Origin: Alisma plantago-aquatica
Taxonomy: Eukaryota > Streptophyta > Magnoliopsida > Alismatales > Alismataceae
Direction: 5' to 3'
Assembly: GCA_963693085.1 (NCBI GenBank)
Contig: OY856411.1
Span: forward strand, 1,345,475,050-1,345,539,049
DNA: 64,000 nucleotides
Shown: piece after piece, positions 1 through 11,900 of the stretch
How the letters are laid out: each line of letters starts with the position of its first letter
How positions within the stretch are numbered: the stretch's first letter is position 1
Made by a program: the position numbers and the translations under genes
Notes under the pieces: model-generated
What the model was told of the DNA's origin: nothing
What the model saw: only the letters and a program-made list of their open reading frames with translations
Databases searched by the model: none

Positions 1-1300
1 GCAAAAGCCAGCTATCCTGAGCGCTAAAGCTGATAACATCATTGCTGATTTCTTGGGAATCCAGCTTGCTGTTTTCCCTGTCTGCTACCTAAGCCTTCTG
101 CTTTCACGGGCAAGCTCACCCACAAGTCCCTTATTGATAAAATCAGAGCCAAGGCTAGACTCTTGGCATGAGCTGCTATCAGTGTCTGGTCATAATGAGC
201 TCATTATGTCAACCTTATCGGCCTACCAACTCTTCTGGTCTTCCATATCCCCCCTTCTGGCTGGTGTGACTGAAGATATAGATAAATCTTCCACAACTTC
301 CTTTTGAGGAGACACTATGTGAAATAATGCCACTCCATTGCGTAGACTGACATAGGCAAGCCCAAAGCAGGGGGAATTAGCATCAGACCCTTAATATAGT
401 GCTCTAAATGTGGTCTTGCACAAAAACTGAATGACATTGCCAACATGAAAGAGAACCTTTGGGTTAAGTGGGTTCATGCAAAATATTTAAAGGAAACGTT
501 TATTTAGCCATTCACGCCTTCAGGTCTATATTCATGGTACTGGAGGAAAATTTTAAAGATCAGAGATGATGTTCTTCCGCCCGTCTTGATTGCCATTGGG
601 GACGGGCAGCAGACCAGCCTGCGGGATGCACCCTGGCTGCCCCATGCTAAGTTCTTGGACATGCTTGTAAGCAGACAACTAAGTTTCAAACCAGGTTTTG
701 TAGATCCAACAAAGTAGAGAACATTATCAAAGAAGGCCATCAATGGCCTGCCCAGCGCACATTGCAGTCTGTTCAACATTTTTTTCAGCCTGTTACCAGC
801 TCCAACCAGCAGCAAGGATTCTGTCCAAATCCGTTCCATACGAAAAGAATTTTTAAAGAGAAGCTTGGGAGTTTGTCAGAGAGCCTTGCCCCCAGCTGCA
901 ATGGGCAAAATGAATCTGGAAATTTCCCTGTCCTAGGCGCATGACAATCCATATGTGGATTTAAATGAGGAAATGACTCCACGCTGACGACTGGAAACAA
1001 AAAAGGGGTAGGAGTCTTGCATCTCACTGTCCGCTTTGTCAGAACAGTTCTGAAAAAACTGACACATCTTGTTCGAGTGCAAAGTTGCTGACTCTGTATG
1101 AGCTGCAGAGGTCCGCAATAGCATCATACTCGTTAAACCCAACCACTATGAAGACATTACCAATCTAAAAACCAAACCCAGCATACCTTCTGGGTTTGTG
1201 AAAGGTATTGTAACATTTGTCTGTTGAGAAAATAATAGAATGGAAACCAGGCTTACTTACCCAAAGAAAAAGATCAACCATACAGTGCCTCTGTGAAGTT
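1..1300 (+). mobile_element. LINE (L1-type) reverse transcriptase remnant, C-terminal part
   Basis: Conceptual translation on the plus strand, over several frames with many stops, matches the layout of the C-terminal third of plant L1-type ORF2. Around 40-300 there is the block after the RT palm (FLGIQLAVFPVCYL, then RLDSWHELLSVSG and LIMSTLSAYQLFWSS). Around 440-500 is LWVKWVHAKYLK. Around 530-650 is WYWRKILKIRDDVLPP with IGDGQQTSLRDAPWL, which precedes the zinc-binding RT-associated region. Around 1065-1130 is a decayed FECKVADSV segment. The element begins to the left of the window, so its 5' end is not seen. Frameshifts and stops make it inactive. Assignment rests on motif order recognised by eye. 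Confidence 0.8.
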
Positions 1301-2752
1301 AACTGTTATTATAAAGTATACTCGGTTCCAAATCCGTGGTTCAGATCCAAATTAGAAGTATACCAGCTTGCTAAAGAGCATAATTCTCTTTTGCTAAATA
1401 CCTAGCTTGAAAAAGTCGGAATTCGGAAATGTCTTGGGAAATTTGGGGAAAAAAACTCCTTACAGTTCAGCTAACTATTTGGGAAAAAAGTGAGAATAAG
1501 TTATATAACACGCCGTTCTATAATAGATGTTGCAGCATTTCCAAGAATTGTTAGTTTATTTCAAGTTACTGATTTTTTTTGGTTTTGTAACAGTAATGAG
1601 TAAATGACGCATATTTGCAAGCTAGGCATGAGATCAAGAGTTATGGATCCTATGATATGTGGAGGACGTAGAAACACGATCTTAATCAAGCAATCATCAC
1701 TCTTTTAGGATTATAATTAAAGTGGAAGGGCGTAAGGCAAAAAGAGGAGGAATGAGAGGGAGAGAAGATGCACACTTTGGTCTGTTCACATTCCGACAAA
1801 GAAACCGTCCAACAGTGCCCAGAAAAGCCGCCAAGAAAACTAGTAGTGCCACATTTCCTATTATTGCCACCAACTTGCAAAGACCACCAATAATGTCACA
1901 CAGTCCAACAGATCTCCATGTACCAGCAAATGCCAATTGAGGATCTGCTGCCAGCTAAAGCTGGATAGGGTGTGTGTGCACCTCAACTTCTTGAGGGATA
2001 AGAAGCCAGTGCCGCCCCTGCATGAGGAAGAAGAGGCTGTTTGTCACCATGCGACATGAGGTAGAGGGGGAAGTAAACATTGTCTGATTGAAATCAGCAG
2101 CCATTATGGCATGAGGTTAGCTGCCTGCTTCTGGTGTGTGAGTTAGAATTTGGTGTTGCCTTTGCATTAGGGGTAAACCCTAGCTGAAGTTGTGACTTGT
2201 GAAGGTGGGGGAGTCGGAGAGCGATGGCATGAGTTAGGTTGGGAGTGATGTTATAGGGTTTGGTGGAAACCTAGGTCACGAGTACTAAATAAACCAGTCA
2301 ACTGTTGCTCTTTAAAAAAAAATATTTTATAACAAAAAAAGGAAGTCACTTAAATGAAATCATCGAATACTTGTGAAAATATTGACTTGGTTTCATTTGG
2401 CTGACGGGAAAAGTTGTGATTTTTCTGATATTCTGCCATGGTTGCCACTAGCTTTAAGGAACATGATGCAACCCTAGTTAATAAAATCATAAATTTCTGA
2501 TGTTAATATATAATTCCCTTGTACATTTTTTCTCTTCTATATTTGAATGAAGCAGGCACCTTCAAATCACGCTTGAATTTTATCTCATTAGTAGTTTGAT
2601 TCTAAGGTAATCAGGTTTTAGACTGTTTCTTTTGCTTCATATTTTGAACCACAAGTAATTCTGGCATTTGCTTGAGATCCGTTTTGAGTTTTTTGTCATG
2701 TTACTCAGCAATATTTTACCTTTATACATCTTGTAATGAAAGCTTTCTTACT
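1301..2752. other. Non-coding stretch upstream of the TruA gene
   Basis: No gene is recognised. An AATAAA at 2288-2293 is followed by an A-run at 2314-2322, which could be the polyadenylated end of the LINE at the left edge or of another retro-inserted transcript. From about 2640 the sequence becomes T-rich and ends in a good 3' splice site (TATGCAG, ending 2758), so part of this stretch may be an intron of the pseudouridine synthase gene with an unrecognised 5' exon further left. Confidence 0.4.
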
Positions 2753-2940
2753 ATGCAGAACGATTTCAATCTTGACAAAAATGAAGATTGTATAGAGCTT
2801 GAAGAAGACATGCATACAAAAGATAATTCCAGTGATAAAGGAGGAAGATGGGCCAGATCAACATTTAAGATAGTGCTTTCATATCATGGAGGATCTTTTG
2901 ATGGATGGCAGAAACAACCTGGCCTTAATACTGTGCAAGC
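2753..2940 (+). CDS. TruA-like gene, first recognised exon
   Basis: Encodes the acidic N-terminal segment and the first conserved strand (FKIVLSYHGG, GWQKQPGLNTVQ). It ends in CAAGC followed by donor GTAAGC, leaving phase 2. The 5' boundary is either ATG 2753 or the acceptor AG at 2757-2758; both keep the same frame. Confidence 0.8.
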
Positions 2941-5900
2941 GTAAGCTGTTCTACAACCTGAGTAGTTCATAGTATTATTTGGATTTTGTTTTATTCTTTT
3001 CCTTTGGCATTGATCTTTGTGAAACAGAAAACAGTTTTGGGAAGCGTAGGGTTGCACAATGTGTGCACCCTCATATATATAACATTGAAACATTTACAGA
3101 GAGGTCCACATATAATATGGAAATAACAAAACAACTAACAGAATATATAAAACAGGAATATATGTTAACACTCCCCCTCAAGTTGGAGCATAGATATCAA
3201 TCATGGCCAACTTGTCCGTCAGTGTGCAGAATTGCTTCTTCACCAGCAGCTTGGTGAAGATGTCAGCAACTTGGTCTTCAGAACGAGTGAAGGGAGTGCA
3301 GATCTTTCCAGTCAGAATGGATTCCCGAATAAAATGACAATCTACTTCAATATGTTTAGTGCGCTCATGATAAACTGGATTATTCGCAATGAAGATAGCA
3401 GCTTTATTATCACAGTGCATAGGTATAGCAGAAGAAGAGTCAACCCCGAACTCTTTTAACAGAGAGCGCACCCACAACAATTCACAGGCAGTATGGGCCA
3501 TGGCCCTATATTCAGCTTCAGCACTTGACCTGGCCACAACATTTTGTTTTTTACTCCTCCAGGTAACAAGATTGCCTCCAACATACGTACAATACCCAGA
3601 AGTAGATATTCTGTCAACTCTGCTACCTGCATAATCAGAATCAGAGTACCCTGCAAGAGAACAGTGTCCATGCTTCCTGTAGTGAAGTCCCTTGCCAGGA
3701 GACTTCTTCAAATATCGTAGAATCTGACAAAGAGCATCCCAGTGACACTGTCTGGGTTTATCAAGGTATCTGCTAAGAAGACCCACTGCAGTAGAAATGT
3801 CAGCTCTGGTGACAGTCAAATAAATGAGTTTACCAATCAGCCTCCTGTACTTTTTATGATCAGCAAACAGAGGAGAAGAATCATCATCCCAATTTACATT
3901 AGGATCTAGAGGAATATCAGCAGGTCTCGCCACCAGCATACCAGTCTCCTGCAGTATGTCTAGGACATATTTTCTCTGAGACAACACAAGAGCATTAGAA
4001 TTTCTAGAAACTTCTATGCCCAGAAAATATCTATGTTTGCCCAAATTTTTGGTAGCAAAGTGCTTGCCCAGATGAGATTTAGTAGCCTGAATACTAAGAG
4101 AATCACTGCCAGATATGATAATATCATCAACATAGACAATCAGAATAATAATACCAGCTGAAGTCTTCTTGATAAAAACAAAATGATCCACCTGAGATCG
4201 TAGAAACCCAAAATCAATCATAATTTTGCTCAATTTATCAAACCAAGCCCGGGGACTCTTCTTAAGCCCATAAATAGACTTCTTTAACCTGCAAACTTTG
4301 TGAGACTCCCCCTGAGCAACAAACCCAGGAGGTTGCTCCATATAGACCTCTTCTTGTAAATCACCATACAAGAAGGCATTTTTCACATCTAGTTGCAACA
4401 GTGGCCAGTCAAGATTAACAGCAACAGACAGAAGAATTCTGACAGAATTAAGACGAGCAACAGGAGAGAAAGTCTCAAAATAGTCAATACCATACGTCTG
4501 GGTGTAGCCTTTAGCAACTAACCGTGCCTTCAGCCTTTCAACAGTGCCGTCAGGTTGATATTTGACCGCATACACCCATCTGCAACCTACAGGTTTACAC
4601 TGAGGAGGTGGATCCACCAGCTCCCAAGCATCTCGTTCAGCAAGAGCTAACATCTCCTCCTTCATAGCAGACAACCATCCAGTACTCTGTAGAGCATCTT
4701 GGATATTCTTTGGAACAGCAACAACAGATAAGGCATATACAAAATTGCTAGAATTAACATTCAGATGATCAGTAGAAACAAACTGAGCAATACTGTGTGA
4801 TGTGCAGGAACGAGTACCCTTTCTAAGAGCAATGGGTAAATCAAGATCAGAATGTACCTCAGGTGTAGTAGAACCTTCTGGAGGTGAAGATTGGTTTTCA
4901 TGGGGGGTTTCTTGAGTAGAAGGTGCTCTGTTCCTGCGTTGATAAACTATAAGAGGAGGCTTATCAGCCTCAGTAGTGACTTTGTCAGTAGTATCAGGCA
5001 CACAATCAGAAGTAACAGGTAGAGTTGAGGCAATAAGATCAGACTGTAAACTGTCACCACGAGTCGAATAGTAAGGAGTATCCTCAAAGAAAACTACATC
5101 ACTGCTAGTATACCATTTTCTTGCAGTAGGACTGTAACACCGATATCCCTTCTGGGTACGAGAATATCCCAAAAAAATGCACTTCTCAGCACGAGGAGAC
5201 AGTTTATCAGAAGTAGGTCCAACTAACCGTACAAAACAGGTACATCCAAAGATCCGAGGAGGCACAATAAATAGCTGAATATCGGGTTGAAGAACTTGAA
5301 TAGGTATTTTGTTTCCAATCACAGAAGATGGCATTCGATTTATCAGAAAACAAGCAGTCAATATAGCCTCGGGCCAAAACGAGCGAGGAACATGTGCATG
5401 CATCATAATAGTTCTAGCAACCTCTAACACATGTCGATTTTTACGCTCAGCCACACCATTTTGCTGGGGTGTATAAGCACATGAGGTCTGATGTATTGTA
5501 CCCACAGATTTACAAAAAACATCCACATCTTTTTTAACAAATTCCAGTGCATTATCAGTACGAAAAATTTTGACAGGCATACCATATTGAGTTTTTATTT
5601 CAGCAAAAAAGAACTTGATAACAGACAAAACTTCGGACCTACTTTTCATCATAAACAACCAAGTAGTCCGTGAAAAGTCATCAATAAACAAAATAAAATA
5701 TTTATGACCAGATAAACTCGGCACATGACAGGGTCCCCATACATCAGAGTGCACTATATCAAACATATTTTTACTGCTAATCTGGCTGCGTCTAGGATAA
5801 ACAACTCTAGTTTGTTTTCCAAGTTGACATGACTCGCACTGAAAACTACAAATGCCAAGATCAGACACTAAATGTCGAAGCTTTTCAGATGATGGATGGC

Positions 5901-8900
5901 CCAGCCGGTAGTGCCACTGTAATGCAGAAACTGAGGTAGATAATGCAGGAGTCACAGATGCTTTAGTTGCTTTTGGCAAATGATCGAGATAGAAGAGTCC
6001 ATCAGCACCTTCATACCCCCCACCAATCTTCATCCTCGTGCGAAGGTCCTGAAAAACACATGAACCAGGAATAAAAGTCAGACTACACTGTAGGCTCCGC
6101 AATATCTTGCTAACAGATAACAAATTCAAAGGAAATCTCGGCACATATAAGGCAGATTTCAGCAGAAAGTCAGAAACAATATCCCCCACTCCAGACACCG
6201 CAGACTTGGAGCCATCAGCCAACATAACAGATGATGGTCTAGCAGGTTTAAATAATTTGTGAAACAGTGATCTATTTCCAGAAATATGTGAAGAGGCACC
6301 GGAGTCGATGACCCACTTAGTATTACCAGGAGTAGAAGAAGAGCTCAGGAAGGCAGTGTCATAACCAGAATAAGTGGCGGCATGAGCTCCACTAGTCGAA
6401 GCTTGAGACGACGCACCAGCTCGCTCAAGAAGAAGACGCTCCACCTCAGCACGGATGTAGTCAGCAGTCGCACCCGAGGAGGCAGAGTCAGTAGGCTGAG
6501 TCGTTCCCTCTGATGCAGTAGTAGTGGATTCAGCAGCTGCATTGGCCCACGCCGGCTTACCATCTTTCTCCTAGCATTTTTCTTCAATATGGTTGGACCG
6601 GCCACAGAAGGTACAAAGGCGCTGTCCTGACTGAGGACGCGCACCAGCAGTAGGGGCAGTAGAAGAGGCTCCACGACCAGGAGCAGCCCGTCCTCGTCCT
6701 CCACCCAGGGGAGGACGGGTCTCAGTAAAGCGACCACGACCACGAACCCGGCCACGACCAGAAGCTGCAGCAAGGGTCGAAGAGTCTCCAACATCAGTAG
6801 TCAGAGACGAGGAAGACGAAGGCAAACGCCTTCAGCGTAGTGACGGCAGAGGGTCACTGGCTAAGATCTGGTCCACAACTCCAGCATATGACTCAGGCAA
6901 TCCACAGAGAAACTGGACCAACTGAAGCTCCTGGCGCTGACGCTGCATAGTAGCCAGGTCCGTGGAGAGAGGGTGATAGGATTCCAGTTCACCCCATAAT
7001 CCAATGAAGTCAGAGAAGTAATCCGCAATGTCCGTCCCCGTGAACTGTAGACGTCCCAGCTGCTTGGTGATGTCAAACACCTTCTTGGGGTTCTGACTAT
7101 GCGAGTAAGTACCGGCGAGCTGATCCCACATCTGCTTCGCCGTAGGTAGGTGAAGAAGTGTGACGCTAATCTTCTCAATGCTGTTATTGAGAATCCAGGT
7201 CATCACAGTGGAGTCATCACGAACCCAGTCGTCATACGCCTTTACATCTTTAGCATCAGCGTCCTCTGCGGGTGCTGCCGGACCCGCACGGATAAGATGT
7301 GAGTACTTGCCCTGGGATCTGGCATAGATCGTCATGGAGCAGACCCAGTGCGGATAGTTGCGCCCATCAAGCTTCACAGTGGTAACCTGACGGCGGAAGT
7401 CATCATGCGAGGACGCCATGGGAGCAGTAGGCACAACAGGAACAGGCACGATCAGGCAGGAGACGGGCTACGCCGTCAGACAGGCACAAGGAACACGGAG
7501 AAGACCTCTCACATACGGTCTACGCCGAAGCGCAGAACAGAACCCGGCGACACAAAGGCCTACTCGGGCAGGCTGGCACAGGACCGAAAAACGGTCTACG
7601 TCAGTTCAAGCCACCGGACCTTCACAGAGCTAACTGCCCGGTGGCAAACGGCCGCGGAGGCGCACGAGCCCCCTGCGGCGGAGAGGAGGACCGGCCCTGG
7701 CGGCTGGCCCGGCGCCCGCCGACCGGCGGCTGCTGCTGCTGCGGGCCGGCGGCGGCTCGGCTGCTGGGCCGCGGGGGGGGGGGGGGGGCTAGAGAGAGAG
7801 AGGAGGGAAGGGAGGGTGACGGCCGACTGGATCTACTGCTCTGATACCATGTGAAACAGAAAACAGTTTTGGGAAGCGTAGAGTTGCACAATGTGTGCAC
7901 CCTCATATATATAACATTGAAACATTTACAGAGAGGTCCACATATAATATGGAAATAACAAAACAACTAACAGAATATATAAAACAGGAATATATGTTAA
8001 CAATCTTCAATCTGGTGTAATATGTGAACTTTTCTAAAAAGCTTTAGTTAGGTTAAAAAGAAATTTGTGAGAATCTCAATAAAACATTTGGCAAGAAATC
8101 ATACAATAACTGTTGCCAGACTCATCTCTTATTGATTGTTAACGCTTTTACCCTTATTTTTGCACATCGTCTACAGCTGAGGGGCAATTTGTCCTTTTTA
8201 TATGAATTGCATAAATTTTGAACCATTTTATAAACAATAACATTGCTGAAGGATCTCCAAGACTTAAATAAGTTGGATACTACTCGGGATCAGCAGGTAT
8301 ACTGTAGCTGATTATTCCTAGTAATTAAATACTTTATAAACTAGCTAATGTTGAGGCTTAGTACTTTGTAAGTGCATACTACATAGTTTGTACTACATCC
8401 AGAATTGGGAACCATAGAGACTTTTTCTCAAAGTTCAAAATAATGTAAGCTGATTTGTTTGCCAAGCCTTATTTATGCAAATTTTGAAATTACTCGATTC
8501 TAAAATGTGCCAAACTTGGCCACCCGAAGAAACTGTAGCACATTCATATTAAGTGTAGTGGAGAACACCTGCTTTCAAATGAGTTGCACTTGCGTGGATG
8601 TTTGTTTTCAGCTTATACTGGAGGTTGTAAAAGTGGTCCTTATAAGTTGCTCTTTCTGACTTTGCCAACTTTTTTCCCACTAGAGTGGTCGAAAGATCTC
8701 TTGGGCATTTTGTTGATGAGATGAAAGCTAAACAGCTCAAGGATAAACTGTTACCAGTTGAACCCTCTGTTGTTGTTGCTGGACGAACAGATAAAGGAGT
8801 GACGGCGCTTCAACAAGTTTGTTCATTTTGTATGTTGACCTTGCTCCCACAGTTCTGTCTTTTATTCCGCTGAGATCTTCTAAATCGTAATTTTGTTTGT

Positions 8901-11900
8901 TGTCAATTCTGCACTTGCCAAGACACTGATGCTTAATTACAGTCTTGAGATTTCATATGATACCATTTAGAGAGAGGTCTCATCATTTTATTGTTACATG
9001 TTTGGTATAGTGTGTTATCCTCTGCACGCAAGGATTCCATTTTGATGGACTGAGATCTACTGTCTCTTGAGCCACTTTAGGCCAATGCACTGACGTGAAT
9101 CACTTAAGTTCTTACCAAATATGATTTTTTATTTATATAATCTTCCAGAGATGCAAGCCGATGCTACATTTTATGCAAATCTGATAAAAAATATGATGTT
9201 CCATAAAAAACTTATAAGTATTACCTTTATGAAACATGTCTTTTAGCATATATGCGTCTTGTCGGATTTGGTACCACACTTCTTGTGCTGAGGTGTACGC
9301 CTTGATATTGCTCTTACTATTTCAGATGCATGTCCTCAAGTCTCTTTGGCGTGATGCAATTTTTACAGGCAACTACAAATTATTTCATGCACATGACCTA
9401 TTTTTTCTCTATAATTAAGTTTTTGGTTGCCTTTGTATTGTTTGTGATATATGCCCATGCTTGATTAACTTTCTCCATGTCTTATCTACTGTTTTCTCCT
9501 TGGCTGTTGCTACTTTAAATTGGTTGTTGAAAAGAGCTATTTCAATGCAAAATGCACCTTTCTGCAAGACATCTTATTTTTCCTCTGCTGATTTGATCAT
9601 CATCTTCATCAGGTGTTCCTTTTATGGCATCTTCTTTTTACCACCTTTTATCCTTAACATGCTGCCACCTTCAGTTGTGAAAGTTTATGAGTTAGTCATC
9701 ATGGTTCCTCCAGTAAATTTGTCTGGGGCTTTTGAAAAATTTTCTCTGTACTTTCTCTTATTGATCTAGTTATACCCATTTCTTTGTGCAAAGGACCCTA
9801 CGACTTCCACTAAGCACCATATCACAAATACAAAATTGTCCCTGATTCGGTCGTGTGAAATCCAGAATTCAGGAATTATGCATGAAATTCAGGAAAGAAT
9901 ATGGCTAAAACTCAGTCATGATCTGATTAATTTTAAAAGTAAATGGAAATGAATACGGGCGAAACATTCACATGTATGTTTATGCTTTTTTGCTTATTTG
10001 TGTCAAACAGCCACAAACCTAAGATTTGAACGAATGCTTCTTTTACAGAAAGAGCCTGTGTACATGCCTGTTTTGGTAACTTCATTACCCTGAAAGATTT
10101 TCTAAGTAATGCTCCTTTTCAAACAAAAAGAGCCTGTCTACCTAAAAAATGAATCCACGGCTCCTTTACATATGGATTTATTTAAATCGAGTGTGGGTGG
10201 ATTCATTTTGATTGTTATCTCTCAATATCATGTTTTCCTAACACCTTTGCCTGCATTTTCTTGTTTTATTTCTAGATACTTGGAGAAATGATATTTTCAC
10301 TAGAGACATTGAGGATGCTGTTAACAAGGCTATGCCAGGAAAGCTTAGAGCTTTATGTGTTTCTAAAGTAAGATTTACTACAAATTTTATTCAAATTTAG
10401 TTGAAATTGCAATATGAGTTTAGAACTTTAGACTCTCTCTCAATAAATGATATAAGGATAATATATACTTCTATTGTAAACTTTGAACACTCGAATATTA
10501 GATATGGTTGGAATTGCATGGTATTTTAATTCTTGTAATCAAAAGGTAATAATTGAATTGTTTCCCATACATGAGGAGTTTTGTCTGATCCAAGAGGACC
10601 AAAACAAATCAGAATATCTTAAAATTACTTGAAGCTCTAAATCCATGTTAATGATATTTTTATCATGAAGTACTTTTTCAGATGTCTTTAAAAGCATTAT
10701 GCTACTGTTATTGACATCCATCGCTTCACACTTTATAGGATTTGACCTCTACTAATAAAAACGTTCTATACTTGTTTTTTTGGAATTGGTGATGCCATTT
10801 GAATGAAGGCCGGTTAGGTTACGATATTTAGATTCTTGAGGTCCTTATAAAAAGTAACTTCACATGATTTTTAGATTAAATGAATACAGCACAATTCGAT
10901 TGAGATAAACATTATTAACATGTTCTAAATTTTGACCTGGTACTTGAAGAAATCGTGGCTCACACTGGATATACTTATATTAGTTATCAAATGTTTGCTT
11001 TCTATGGTTGATAATTATAGAAAACTAACAAAACACGAAAAATTTCATTTTCCCACCATGACCACTAATTTAATTGTCAGTTATTCCCCAAACAATCTCT
11101 AATCTTGAAGATAATATGCATATTTGATGTTACTATTGTAGACCTCAAATAATTTAGAGATCTCAAAGGCTATGTGGTTTCTAAGGCTGTCTTAGTTAGA
11201 TTTAGCTAAATGAGATAGCTCTAAGTAAGATGTACATGAAATGCAAGTTAGATGGTCTGTGTATAAAATAAGACCACTAGTGATTGAAGGATAGCGACAC
11301 TGCTTAATTTTTTTTGTTAAATTTCAAATTAAATTTTCATATCATTTGCCTATAAGGATTTCAACTCTACAATGAAAATCTTGTTACGAATTCGTTTTCC
11401 AGACCCTCCATGTTTTTATAATTCTCATATCAATGACGATTTCACTGCAGGTGTCACGAATGTTCCATCCCAACTTCACTGCCAAGTGGCGTCGGTATAT
11501 CTACATCTTCCCAATCAATGATGAGGTTTCAATGGAAAATGTGATGCAATCTGATGCTGTTGCTGATGAAGCATCAGATGGCAAGGTGAAGAATATGTAT
11601 ATTAAGTTAGATAGGAAACTGGATTGCATTCCTACAGGGATCAATGGTGAAGACATGATTTGCAGAAATAGTAAACCCCAAAGTTTTAGCATAGGGAAGG
11701 TAAATCAGCTTCTACAACAACTAGTCGGGAAGTCTTTATCGTACAAAATGTTTGCACGAGACACAAAAGCATCAAGAAACTTGTAAGTAGTAATATCTCA
11801 CTACAAGCTAATCACCACTAGCAAGTAAATTCTAATCAAACACAATGATTAAAGGCCAACGTGATTCCAATAATTATCAGAAAAAAAAAGCACGAACCCA

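Larger units (their letters stand above)
3018..8002 (-). mobile_element. Ty1/Copia LTR retrotransposon, structurally complete, in intron 1
   Basis: A 4985-bp element on the minus strand flanked by the 5-bp target duplication ATCTT (3013-3017 and 8003-8007). Both LTRs are 153 bp, start TGTGAAAC and end GTTAACA, and differ at one base by eye (GTAGGGTT against GTAGAGTT). The primer site TGGTATCAGAGC, complementary to initiator tRNA-Met, lies next to the 5' LTR, and the polypurine tract lies next to the 3' LTR. Gag and pol lie in a single frame in Copia order: gag, zinc knuckle, protease, integrase, RT, RNase H. Short LTRs and total size fit small Copia lineages such as Ale/Retrofit, but lineage was not tested. 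It lies antisense to the host gene and enlarges intron 1 from about 0.75 kb to 5.7 kb. Confidence 0.97.

Noticed and set aside
1697..1936. Minus-strand open frame of about 79 codons with a hydrophobic stretch resembling a small membrane protein.
   Set aside because: No ATG within the frame after the upstream TAG, no splice context, and no family recognised; probably chance in unselected sequence.
7622..7966. Open frames of Arg/Pro/Gly-rich protein on both strands.
   Set aside because: They overlay the GC-rich Copia leader, the G16 run and part of the LTR; composition artefacts.
3018..8002. Copia element as a possible virus-derived insertion.
   Set aside because: LTRs, tRNA-Met primer site, 5-bp TSD and gag-protease-integrase-RT-RNase H order identify a Ty1/Copia retrotransposon; no envelope or movement protein gene is present.
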